Source: CAYQTK01 sp964420375 (GTDB lineage Bacteria; RBG-13-61-14; DATKZS01). From it: DNA of 12,912 nt. The position numbers were made by a program, and so were the translations under genes. The stretch's first letter is position 1, and every line of letters starts with the position of its first letter. Below are positions 6,921-12,912 of the stretch, piece by piece. Below the pieces are notes generated by a model. It was not told the origin of the DNA and made no database searches. It saw only the letters and a program-made list of their open reading frames with translations. Location: contig CAYQTK010000112.1 of NCBI GenBank assembly GCA_964420375.1, positions 1-12,912 of the forward strand, written 5' to 3'.

Positions 6921-8930
6921 ATGTCGGCCAACGATACGAACGAGACGGACATCCAGACGCGGGGCTTGTGGTCCAACAGGTTCATGTTCATCCTGGCTGC
7001 GGCCGGCTCCGCCATTGGTCTCGGAAATATCTGGCGCTTTCCCTACCTGGTGGGCAAGTACGGCGGGGGCGCGTTCGTGCTGATGTACCTGGCGTTCATC
7101 ATCATCATCGGACTGCCCATCCTTGTCTCGGAGATCATGATCGGCAGGCACTCGCGCAAAAACCCGGTGGGCGCTTTCAAGCGCCTGGCTGAGAAGAACC
7201 CCTTCTGGATGGCAGTGGGGTTTCTGGGAGTGGCCTCCGGGTTCGTGATCCTGTCTTATTACTCGGTGGTCGCTGGCTGGACAATGGACTACTTTGTGAA
7301 AAGCGTGTCCGGAGATTACCTGAACGCTGACGTTGAAGCCATAAACTCCCTTTTCGACGGGTTGATCACTGATACTCTCGAGCAGTTGGTATGGCACACC
7401 GTGTTTATAGGCGCCACTATCGCCATCGTGATTTTCGGAGTCAAAGAAGGCCTGGAGCGCTGGATCGGCATTCTCATGCCCTTGCTCTTCCTGCTTCTTA
7501 TCGCATTGGTGGTCTATGGCCTTGTTGCAGGAGATGCAGGGGAATGTTTGAGCTACCTGTTTGTTCCCGACTGGAAATCCTTGTACACCAACGAAGCGGG
7601 CGAGTACACCGCTCTTCCCGTGCTGGAGGCTTTGGGACAGGCCTTCTTTACACTGAGCCTGGGCATGGGAGCCATGATTACTTACGGGTCTTACCTGGGT
7701 GATGATGAGAGTATCTCGTCGTCCGCAGTCATGGTGGCCGTCCTGGACACGTTGATAGCCATCCTGGCGGGAATCGCCATATATACCATCCTCTTCCAGT
7801 ACAACCTGGACCCTGCGCAGGGACCGGGGCTGGTGTTCAAGGTGTTGCCGCTGGCTTTCTCCCAGATGCCCGGGGGAAGATTCCTGGGCATTGCCTTTTT
7901 CCTGCTACTGTCGTTTGCAGCCTTGACCTCGGGCATAAGCCTGTTGGAGGTCGTGGTGGCCTACTTTATCGACGACAGGAAATGGAAAAGAAAAAAAGCA
8001 ACCCTGGTGCTGGGAGGGGTCATCTGGGTTCTGGGTGTGTTCTCCGCCCTGTCCTACAGCGAGCTCAAAGGTGTTACCCTGGTTAAGAACATGGAAGGGC
8101 AGGGCATGCCCATCCTGGACTCGATAGACCGAATAGCGAACAACTACATGCTGCCGCTCGGCGGATTATTTATCGCCCTGTTCGGCGGCTGGTTCATGAA
8201 ACGCGAGAGCGTCAAACACCAGCTTATCGAAGGCGGCGGGACCCGCATCTTCTACGGGTTCTGGAAAAAAGCGATCCGGTACATAACACCCGCGGCCCTG
8301 GCGGTTCTCTTCGCGGTCACTGTGCACGACCACTTGAGCAATTCCACCGGCGTCCGGATATGCGACCTTGCCCGCGGAGGAGACCTGGAAGGAGTGCAGG
8401 AAGTAGTCTCGAAAAATAAAGGGGCGATTAATGCAGCCACTGACCAGGGCTGGAGCGCTCTTCATTTTGCCGCCAGGTACGGGCACGGTGAAGTTGCCGC
8501 CTACCTGGTGGACAAGCGAGCCAAGGTAAACGACCGTTCAGACAAAGGCGGCAAGACCCCCTTGTGGCTGGCGGCCAAGGGAGGGAACACCGGGATCATC
8601 CGGAAACTGCTGGAAGCAGGAGCCGACCCCCATATCCTCGACCAGGGGGGAAGAACGCCCCTCCACATGGCTGCGGCAAAGGGAGACAAAGAATCGGTAC
8701 GACTGCTCCTCGAGAAAGGCGCCCGCATAAACGCCGGGGACGACAAGGGCGATACACCTCTGCACTATGCTGCTCGCCACGGTTTCAAAACGGTGACTAC
8801 GGTTCTTCTTAAAAGAGGCGCCAGCCCTGACGCGGAAAACCATGAAGGTCATACCCCCGTCGAGCTTCCGGAAATCAAGCCCCACCAGAAGGTCAGGGAG
8901 CTGTTGGAATCCGCGGCAGGGCAGGATTAA
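6921..8930 (+). CDS. NSS-family sodium:solute symporter fused to a C-terminal ankyrin-repeat domain
   Basis: This is a 669-residue fusion. Residues 17-470 are a complete neurotransmitter:sodium symporter, which uses the Na+ gradient to import amino acids or related amines. TM1 carries AGSAIGLGNIWRFPYL (residues 28-43). TM3 has the Tyr pair 113-114 where LeuT Tyr108 contacts substrate. TM6 reads FFTLSLGMGAMITYGSYL, with Thr244 and Ser246 matching LeuT Thr254 and Ser256. TM8 has AALTS (333-337), matching the Na2-site Ala351/Thr354/Ser355. I count 11 membrane helices, the last at about 450-469, as in many bacterial members. Residues 473-669 hold a capping segment, about four good ankyrin repeats (for example TPLWLAAKGGNTGIIRKLLE and TPLHMAAAKGDKESVRLLLE) and a half repeat. 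The reading frame is continuous across the join. GGGGAG lies 6 bases before the ATG. Substrate is unknown; Trp, Tyr, Leu and other amino acids are family possibilities. Confidence 0.92.
   Translation: MSANDTNETDIQTRGLWSNRFMFILAAAGSAIGLGNIWRFPYLVGKYGGGAFVLMYLAFIIIIGLPILVSEIMIGRHSRKNPVGAFKRLAEKNPFWMAVGFLGVASGFVILSYYSVVAGWTMDYFVKSVSGDYLNADVEAINSLFDGLITDTLEQLVWHTVFIGATIAIVIFGVKEGLERWIGILMPLLFLLLIALVVYGLVAGDAGECLSYLFVPDWKSLYTNEAGEYTALPVLEALGQAFFTLSLGMGAMITYGSYLGDDESISSSAVMVAVLDTLIAILAGIAIYTILFQYNLDPAQGPGLVFKVLPLAFSQMPGGRFLGIAFFLLLSFAALTSGISLLEVVVAYFIDDRKWKRKKATLVLGGVIWVLGVFSALSYSELKGVTLVKNMEGQGMPILDSIDRIANNYMLPLGGLFIALFGGWFMKRESVKHQLIEGGGTRIFYGFWKKAIRYITPAALAVLFAVTVHDHLSNSTGVRICDLARGGDLEGVQEVVSKNKGAINAATDQGWSALHFAARYGHGEVAAYLVDKRAKVNDRSDKGGKTPLWLAAKGGNTGIIRKLLEAGADPHILDQGGRTPLHMAAAKGDKESVRLLLEKGARINAGDDKGDTPLHYAARHGFKTVTTVLLKRGASPDAENHEGHTPVELPEIKPHQKVRELLESAAGQD
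8337..8927 (+). repeat. Ankyrin-repeat domain of the NSS fusion
   Basis: Residues 473-669 contain helix-turn-helix repeats of about 33 residues with the conserved TPLHxAAxxG core: WSALHFAARYG (511-521), KTPLWLAAKGG (545-555), RTPLHMAAAKG (578-588) and DTPLHYAARHG (611-621), then a degenerate HTPVELPE end (644-651). The preceding ICDLARGGDLEGVQEVV segment looks like an N-terminal cap repeat. Ankyrin domains bind protein partners. No partner is evident here. Confidence 0.93.
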
Positions 8931-8987
8931 ACGCTGGACTAAAAGCGATTTCTCGATTACCATGGAAACAAGTACCGGCTGTTACCG

Positions 8988-9008
8988 GTTTAAGAGCGAC
9001 CCTTAAAC
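8988..9008 (+). promoter_or_regulatory. Small hairpin just before the yfgM-like ribosome site
   Basis: GTTTAAG (8988-8994) and CTTAAAC (9002-9008) are perfect inverted repeats around a 7-base loop. They lie in the 97-base gap between the NSS-ankyrin stop and the next ATG, immediately before AGGAGG. A T run comes only after the ribosome site, so this is not a standard terminator. A role in translation or mRNA stability is possible. Confidence 0.3.
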
Positions 9009-9010
9009 AG

Positions 9011-9016
9011 AGGAGG
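9011..9016 (+). promoter_or_regulatory. Ribosome binding site of the yfgM-like gene
   Basis: AGGAGG is followed by an 11-base AT-rich spacer before the ATG at 9028. The strong site and slightly long spacing support this start; no competing in-frame start lies nearby. Confidence 0.65.
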
Positions 9017-9027
9017 TTTTTTTAACC

Positions 9028-10128
9028 ATGCCGAAGAAAATCAAACTGAGCAGGAAACAGATTAAGAAGCCCGACGACTTTCTTACCTTCAGCGAGAAAG
9101 TATGGGAGTGGGGAAGGCAAAACATATGGTTTATTGGGGGAATAGTGTTTGTCATCCTGATCGGCGTGTTCGTCATACGCATGGCCTCTTCGTGGTACGA
9201 GTTGAGTCAGGACGAGCCCCGCAGGGCACTGGCACAGGCGGAACAGGTATTTAACGCGTCTGTAAACGAGGACCAGGACGAACTATCCAGGGCGATGATG
9301 GGAAGAAGAGGCGGCAAGCCGCAGTTTGATACCAACCAGCAGAAATATCAGCAGGCCATAGAATCTTTCAACAAGGTAATAAACGCCTATCCGGAGACCA
9401 CCGAGGCGCAGCTCGCATATCTTTATCTGGCCGTTTCCCACGAGAAAATGCAAAGATACGAAGAGGCCTTAAACTATTATGACAAGTTTCTGGAAACAAA
9501 ACCGGCCCAAAAGAACGAGGCCCTTAACGATGCCGCCATTATGGGTAAGGCACGGATAAAATACGAGAGCAAAAATTACCGGAAATCTCTCAGCTATTTG
9601 AAAAAACTGGAAAAAAGCGATTCGTCTTATAAAAACGACGCCAGGTTAATGATGGCAAGGTGTTATCACCATATGGGGGACGAGGACAAAGCTCAAAAAA
9701 CCATCGAAACTATCCGACAAAGAAGTGAAACTTCAAAAATCGCCAAGACAGCTCCCTATCTGCAAACTTACTGGAAGAAAAAGCAAGAAGGAATAATTAC
9801 CATTCCGGAAGAAACTTCGGAAACCGGTTTCATGCCTGCGCCGGAAGAGGCGCAGGAAAAAGAAGAGGTTAAAGAAGCCGCGGAGATACTCTCGTCTCCG
9901 GACCGAAAAGGTAAAGATATAGCAGGGGAAGAACAGAAAACCACAGAAGAAAAGAGGGTAGGGCAGAAGGAAAAACAAGACAAAAAATCAGGAGCCATGA
10001 TAAAACTGCCCGCAGATAAAGTTGAAGAAGAATCCGCAGGGGAAGGAGGGCTTCGGCTTCCTGCCGAAGGATTTGATGACACCGAGGGAAGTTCGGAAGA
10101 GAGGCTCCCCCTGTTTCCGGAGGAGTAA
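9028..10128 (+). CDS. YfgM-like membrane-anchored TPR protein
   Basis: This 366-residue protein has a short basic cytoplasmic N-terminus, one membrane helix (about 33-50), and a periplasmic part with TPR helices (about 105-237) such as KYQQAIESFNKVINAYPE and RYEEALNYYDKFLETKP. That arrangement is the YfgM/TPR_21 layout. In E. coli, YfgM is an ancillary subunit of the SecYEG translocon that links to periplasmic chaperones. The gene precedes a BamB-like gene, the same neighbour order as yfgM-bamB in many Gram-negatives, which strengthens the call. Unlike E. coli YfgM (about 206 residues) it has a further 105-residue tail (261-366), rich in Glu, Lys and Pro and probably disordered. A more generic tol-pal-system-like TPR protein is the alternative. 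Confidence 0.7.
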   Translation: MPKKIKLSRKQIKKPDDFLTFSEKVWEWGRQNIWFIGGIVFVILIGVFVIRMASSWYELSQDEPRRALAQAEQVFNASVNEDQDELSRAMMGRRGGKPQFDTNQQKYQQAIESFNKVINAYPETTEAQLAYLYLAVSHEKMQRYEEALNYYDKFLETKPAQKNEALNDAAIMGKARIKYESKNYRKSLSYLKKLEKSDSSYKNDARLMMARCYHHMGDEDKAQKTIETIRQRSETSKIAKTAPYLQTYWKKKQEGIITIPEETSETGFMPAPEEAQEKEEVKEAAEILSSPDRKGKDIAGEEQKTTEEKRVGQKEKQDKKSGAMIKLPADKVEEESAGEGGLRLPAEGFDDTEGSSEERLPLFPEE

Positions 10129-10134
10129 ATACAT

Positions 10135-10256
10135 ATTAGTGTCATGTCAAGATTGTAATGACGCATACCATGCGAGCGACTGATACCGCGACTTCCGTCG
10201 CTTGCACTAAAACCATTCTTCTTGGAGGCAACAAAAAAGCTTGACAGAGCACTAAT
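10135..10256. repeat. Palindromic MITE-like element 1
   Basis: This 122-base element is bounded by ATTAGTGTCATGTCAAG (10135-10151) and CTTGACAGAGCACTAAT (10240-10256), inverted repeats matching at 14 of 17 positions. Both ends sit on a TA dinucleotide, suggesting TA target duplication as for IS630/Tc1-like elements. An inner hairpin pairs TGCGAGCGAC (10171) with GTCGCTTGCA (10195). It fills much of the 275-base gap between the yfgM-like and bamB-like genes. It encodes no protein. Confidence 0.65.
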
Positions 10257-10390
10257 CCAGCAAAAATCATAGGTTATGTTAAACAGTTGCAGCGACATGG
10301 AAAGGGGCTACAATCCAGGCTATTGGTTTTAATCCAACTCAGACCGTAGATTCGTATCATAAGCTCGAAGACTTGCGGCCGCCGACTGCA

Positions 10391-10406
10391 AAGGAGAAAA
10401 ATATTG
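10391..10406 (+). promoter_or_regulatory. Ribosome site and TTG start of the bamB-like gene
   Basis: AAGGAG (10391-10396) lies 7 bases before TTG at 10404. The signal peptide begins right after this codon, and no in-frame ATG with a ribosome site lies nearby, so the TTG start is preferred. Confidence 0.7.
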
Positions 10407-11657
10407 CCGGAATACAAATACTTGAAGCTGAAAACCTTATGCGCTCTCCTGGCGTTCGCCGTTTTTATGGCAGGCGCTTTTGCGCAGGAGACTGACAAGA
10501 AACCCGCACCCGAGGGGGAAAAAGAAAATAAAGATGAAGGCTTTTTCCAGTCTACATTACAATCCCTGCAGAACACCATGGGCGACCTTATCGGACCCGG
10601 AGCTGCATCTTCCAGGCTGCAAACCCCCATGGTATTTCAAGTAGAGGATATCAGCAGGCTGCGTTCCGACAAGATAAAGCCGGAGAGGGCAGCCCCAGTA
10701 GTTGAAAAAGGACTGATCTACATAGCAAGCTCACGGAAAAAGCTCACGGCATTCGATCTTTCCGGAAAACGCGTTCTCGAACATGAGCTTGGGTGGGCGC
10801 CGGTAAGCACGCCCCTGATCGAAAAAGGAAGGCTTTATGTGGGCGGGGATGACGGCAATTTCCACTGTCTCAACTTGGCTTCCGGCAAGGAGGTTTGGAG
10901 CCGGCAGTTAAAGCTCATGGACTACTCATCACCGGTCACTGCCGGCGATGCAGTCATATTCCAGACCGGAAGGGACAGGGTGCTCGCATTAAGCAGGGAA
11001 ACCGGAGAATGGATGTGGGAGCACCAGCACCTCCGCGCCCAGGACTTGGCTCTCCGGAGCTTATGTCCGCCCCGCATACAAAATGGAACGGCATACATCG
11101 GCCTTTCTGATGGGACGGTAGCTGCACTAAACTCGCAAACCGGCAAGCTTCTCTGGAAGGCAACTCCTTTCAAGGGACAGAGCTTCCAGGACGTGGATGC
11201 GCCTCTCCAGGTGAATAAGGACACTGTGTTCGCGGTGTCGGCAGCAGGGAAAACCGCAGCCCTGAGCAGGAAAACCGGAAGAACCTATTGGGAGTTCGAC
11301 AGGGGAGGAATGGCGGGAGCGGTTCTTGAAGGAGAGACCTTGTACCTGGCAACCGACCGCGCCGAGGTCATGGCCATCGACAAGGTCACCGGCAAAAAGC
11401 TCTGGAGCACCGAGCTTTCCAGAAGAAAGAAAAAAAAGTTCTTCGACTTTCCAACCAGACCCATCATAAGAGGGAAGTTCCTGGTGACCGTAACCCGCGG
11501 CGGAAGGGTTTTCATAATCAACAAAAGCTCCGGTGAAATCGACAGCCATTACTTCTATTATACTGACACGAGCACACCGGTCGTACCCGTTATGGAAAAT
11601 GGCTTTATTGTCATGGATAACAAGGGCATGATCCGCTACTGGAAGGAGGTACGCTGA
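10404..11657 (+). CDS. BamB-like PQQ-type beta-propeller protein
   Basis: This is a 417-residue periplasmic protein. Residues 1-27 form a signal peptide (cut AFA/Q). There is no lipobox Cys at the cut, so unlike E. coli BamB it appears soluble or held by partners. Residues 100-417 contain seven to eight PQQ-type blades of the form LYVGGDDGNFHCLNLASGKE, with tryptophan-docking ends (GKEVW at 161, GEWMW at 201, GKLLW at 247, GRTYW at 292, GKKLW at 330) and a last half blade ending IRYWKEV. This matches the eight-bladed BamB fold, which helps BamA insert outer-membrane proteins. Catalytic quinoprotein dehydrogenases are much longer and carry cofactor residues not seen here. The position after a yfgM-like gene supports BamB. 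The der gene that often follows is absent. It could serve folding of the barrel at 5087-6601, but only by inference. Confidence 0.75.
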   Translation: MPEYKYLKLKTLCALLAFAVFMAGAFAQETDKKPAPEGEKENKDEGFFQSTLQSLQNTMGDLIGPGAASSRLQTPMVFQVEDISRLRSDKIKPERAAPVVEKGLIYIASSRKKLTAFDLSGKRVLEHELGWAPVSTPLIEKGRLYVGGDDGNFHCLNLASGKEVWSRQLKLMDYSSPVTAGDAVIFQTGRDRVLALSRETGEWMWEHQHLRAQDLALRSLCPPRIQNGTAYIGLSDGTVAALNSQTGKLLWKATPFKGQSFQDVDAPLQVNKDTVFAVSAAGKTAALSRKTGRTYWEFDRGGMAGAVLEGETLYLATDRAEVMAIDKVTGKKLWSTELSRRKKKKFFDFPTRPIIRGKFLVTVTRGGRVFIINKSSGEIDSHYFYYTDTSTPVVPVMENGFIVMDNKGMIRYWKEVR

Positions 11658-11676
11658 TATTCGACTAAGGAACTAA

Positions 11677-11783
11677 CTAGTGCCTTGACCGCGTCTTTGT
11701 GTCGGGTCGCATGTCAAATCTGGCGGCTATAGTGATTGGTTGAAATTAATCAACCCGACATTAGCTGGCGGTCAAAGCACTAG
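11677..11783. repeat. Palindromic MITE-like element 2
   Basis: This 107-base element is bounded by CTAGTGCCTTGACCGC (11677-11692) and GCGGTCAAAGCACTAG (11768-11783), matching at 15 of 16 positions. Inside lie a second inverted pair, TGTCGGGT (11700) and ACCCGACA (11753), and a GGTTGA/TCAACC hairpin (11738-11755). It starts 19 bases after the bamB-like stop, so its transcript could fold and protect or end the mRNA. Confidence 0.65.
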
Positions 11784-11907
11784 TGCCTTGTCAAAAGCTT
11801 TGGGGGAATAGAAAACAGCTTTGGGGGAATAGAAAACAATCGTGCGAGCGGCTGATACCGCGATCTGCATTGGATCCGTTCCCCTTTTTTCGAGTGACAG
11901 AGCACTA
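11781..11907. repeat. Palindromic MITE-like element 3
   Basis: This 127-base element is bounded by TAGTGCCTTGTCA (11781-11793) and TGACAGAGCACTA (11895-11907), matching at 11 of 13 positions. It shares its left TA with the right end of element 2. Its core at 11843-11863 matches element 1 at 10171-10191 in 20 of 21 bases. A 21-base unit starting AGCTTTGGGGGAATAG is tandemly duplicated (11796-11816 and 11817-11837). Confidence 0.65.
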
Positions 11908-12095
11908 GTGCCCGTTGCGAAACAGAGGTTTTGCTGACTTTTGCGGCGCTGTTTAGGAGTGCGGCAGCAAGCTGTCCGCTTTTTCCGCCGGGAAGCTTGC
12001 TTTTCGGAAATTCGCTCTCCAAGAGGCTACAGTTCACGATTGGCTGATTCCGCAAACAATTTCTTCGCATAAGATATATTATGTTAAATTAAGGA
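11908..12095. other. Intergenic stretch without a recognised gene
   Basis: Apart from the terminator hairpin at 11961-11984 I see no gene here. It begins TAGTGCCCG at the right TA of element 3, which resembles a fourth left end, but no matching right end (GCACTA) follows before the PilZ gene. Weakly complementary TGCGAAAC (11917) and TTCTTCGCA (12061) segments may be the remains of one. Confidence 0.4.
11961..11984 (+). terminator. Probable rho-independent terminator
   Basis: GCGGCAG, a CAAG loop and CTGTCCGC form a GC-rich 7-bp stem with one bulged T, followed by TTTTT (11980-11984). It lies about 300 bases after the bamB-like gene and before the PilZ gene, and would separate their transcripts. 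Confidence 0.5.
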
Positions 12096-12217
12096 AATCT
12101 CAGGAATGACTTTAAGATATCTGATTCAATATGCTGTTTTAAAAGGTTTTTCGATTTTGAATCCTGAAATCGACAGAATTTCAGAAAAGACTTTAAGTTT
12201 TCCGATTTATCATGCTG
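12096..12217. repeat. Imperfect 41-base direct repeat spanning the PilZ start
   Basis: Copies at 12096-12136 and 12177-12217 match at 32 of 41 positions with an 81-base period, including a perfect nine-base GACTTTAAG and a shared ATGCTG end. The second copy contains the start codon of the PilZ gene. In the first copy the corresponding ATG meets a stop two codons later. Confidence 0.5.
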
Positions 12218-12598
12218 AATAAACTAAAAAAAAAATTGAAAGAACTTCGGGTCGGATTTTATAAGAAGACCTCGGAAAAAAGGAAGTATCCGCGAGTGCC
12301 AATAAGCGTCCGGGTGGTTAACGTAACCAGCGGTAACTTCTCCTATTACCTGGCCACAAACATCAGCACTGGCGGGATGTTCTTAAAATCGGACGAGCCT
12401 CTCGCGGAAGGAACCGACCTTACCCTGAGGTTTGCACTGCCCTACAAGGAGGAAAACATCCAGGTGGATGCCCGCGTAGTAAGAAGCCAGAAATCCCGGC
12501 CCGGCTTCCTCTACCCTTCCGGTATGGGAATAAAATTCACCGCATTAGAGGCAAAATCAAAAGATGCTATACAGGAGTTCATAAATTGGAAAACCTGA
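12212..12598 (+). CDS. PilZ-domain protein, putative c-di-GMP receptor
   Basis: This is a 128-residue single-domain protein. A Lys-rich N-terminus (1-23) leads to the PilZ signature: RKYPR (Arg24-x3-Arg28), then NISTGG (Asn50, Ser52, Gly55), the (D/N)xSxxG motif. Together these bind cyclic di-GMP in known members. The following beta strands (MFLKSD, LTLRFALPY, VDARVVRSQ, GMGIKFTAL) and the final helix fit the fold. It resembles the small stand-alone PilZ proteins common in myxobacteria and other deltaproteobacteria. The likely role is relaying c-di-GMP level to motility, adhesion or exopolysaccharide output. No clear ribosome site precedes the ATG, which is unusual. It has no close operon partner. 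Confidence 0.85.
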   Translation: MLNKLKKKLKELRVGFYKKTSEKRKYPRVPISVRVVNVTSGNFSYYLATNISTGGMFLKSDEPLAEGTDLTLRFALPYKEENIQVDARVVRSQKSRPGFLYPSGMGIKFTALEAKSKDAIQEFINWKT

Positions 12599-12895
12599 AT
12601 CCAGCCTCATCAAATTTCAAAACTCAAGCACGCCACCAACTCGGGAACGATCGGATATTGGAATAAAGTAACTCCGCACGCTGCCAAGTTGATCTGCCGC
12701 TCGTTACACTTTTTGAAAGTGAACCTGTTCTGTTGTTCGAGCAGAAGCCCTTGTTAAACGATTCTGCTGGTGCTCTGCCAAGCGTTTCTCGTCGCTTACA
12801 AGATAGATATTCTTCGTGCGAGCAACGACCTTCATATATATTATATATTGACTGCTAAAAATGAAAGTATACACTGAGAAAGGAGGAAAAAAGCC
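12599..12895. other. Intergenic stretch without a recognised gene
   Basis: No gene is recognised in these 297 bases. GTGCTCTGCCAAG at 12770-12782 matches the end of element 1 at 12 of 13 positions, and TCGTGCGAGC at 12815-12824 echoes the core of element 3, so a decayed copy is likely. An imperfect hairpin covers about 12790-12827. A TATATATTATATATTG tract (12835-12850) precedes the possible gene start. Confidence 0.45.
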
Positions 12896-12912
12896 TTGGC
12901 AACTTTGCAGCA
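12896..12912 (+). CDS. Possible start of a gene cut by the window edge
   Basis: AGGAGG at 12881-12886 lies 9 bases before TTG at 12896, opening a frame MATLQ that runs off the window. An alternative ATG at 12861 is also open to the edge in another frame but has no ribosome site. Too little is visible to name a product. Confidence 0.35.

Noticed and set aside
6891..7397. Minus-strand open frame of 168 codons in the symporter gene
   Set aside because: It is antisense to the highly conserved TM1-TM3 region of the symporter and has no recognisable domain.
8973..8990. ACCGG/CCGGT hairpin after the symporter gene
   Set aside because: The stem is five pairs and is not followed by a T run; the 8988-9008 hairpin overlapping its end is the better structure.
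9768..10298. Minus-strand open frame of 176 codons overlapping the yfgM-like tail and element 1
   Set aside because: It is Ser-rich shadow coding opposite a Glu/Lys-rich tail, and it runs into a non-coding repeat.
11780..12070. Minus-strand open frame of 96 codons
   Set aside because: It crosses the palindromic element and the terminator hairpin and has no domain or ribosome site.

Overview
The window looks like chromosomal DNA from a Gram-negative bacterium. Three features support this: an outer-membrane beta-barrel of the FadL/OmpP1 type, a YfgM-like/BamB-like pair that serves the cell envelope, and Sec signal peptides. The PilZ protein, the bacterial NSS symporter and the large Asp-rich surface protein would suit a deltaproteobacterial-type (Desulfobacterota or Myxococcota) genome, but nothing here fixes the taxon.

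Layout. Positions 1-6601 are a two-gene minus-strand operon. It holds a FadL/PorV-like outer-membrane barrel (6601-5087) and then, after 51 bases, the first 1678 codons of a giant exported multidomain protein (5035 to beyond base 1). By eye the giant protein contains a signal peptide, a cohesin-like domain, a dockerin-like pair of calcium loops, four in-register Asp/Gly-rich units of 50-56 residues, Ig-like and jelly-roll domains, a carboxypeptidase-regulatory-like domain, and a long thrombospondin-type-3-like calcium-binding tract that runs off the window. A divergent intergenic region (6602-6920) has candidate promoters facing both ways and a 29-base palindrome that overlaps the rightward -35.

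Rightwards, 6921-8930 encodes an unusual fusion: a complete 11-helix neurotransmitter:sodium symporter (NSS/SNF family) followed by about 200 residues of ankyrin repeats. Next come a YfgM-like membrane-anchored TPR protein (9028-10128) and a BamB-like beta-propeller with a TTG start (10404-11657). These two genes are adjacent in many Gram-negatives and work with the Sec translocon and the BAM complex. Here a palindromic 122-base element separates them. A small PilZ-domain protein (12212-12598) follows, and a partial gene may start at 12896.

The right third is rich in short palindromic elements whose ends resemble TAGTGCYYTGTCA. There is one between yfgM and bamB and two abutting copies after bamB, with a possible decayed relative near 12770. 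They look like small non-autonomous, TA-targeting elements (MITE-like). No gene in the window encodes their transposase.

The most unusual items are the NSS-ankyrin fusion, whose ankyrin domain is predicted to lie outside the cytoplasm, and the operon pairing a FadL/PorV-like barrel with a cohesin-plus-dockerin calcium-binding giant protein. Domain assignments come from reading translated sequence by eye; no database search was run.
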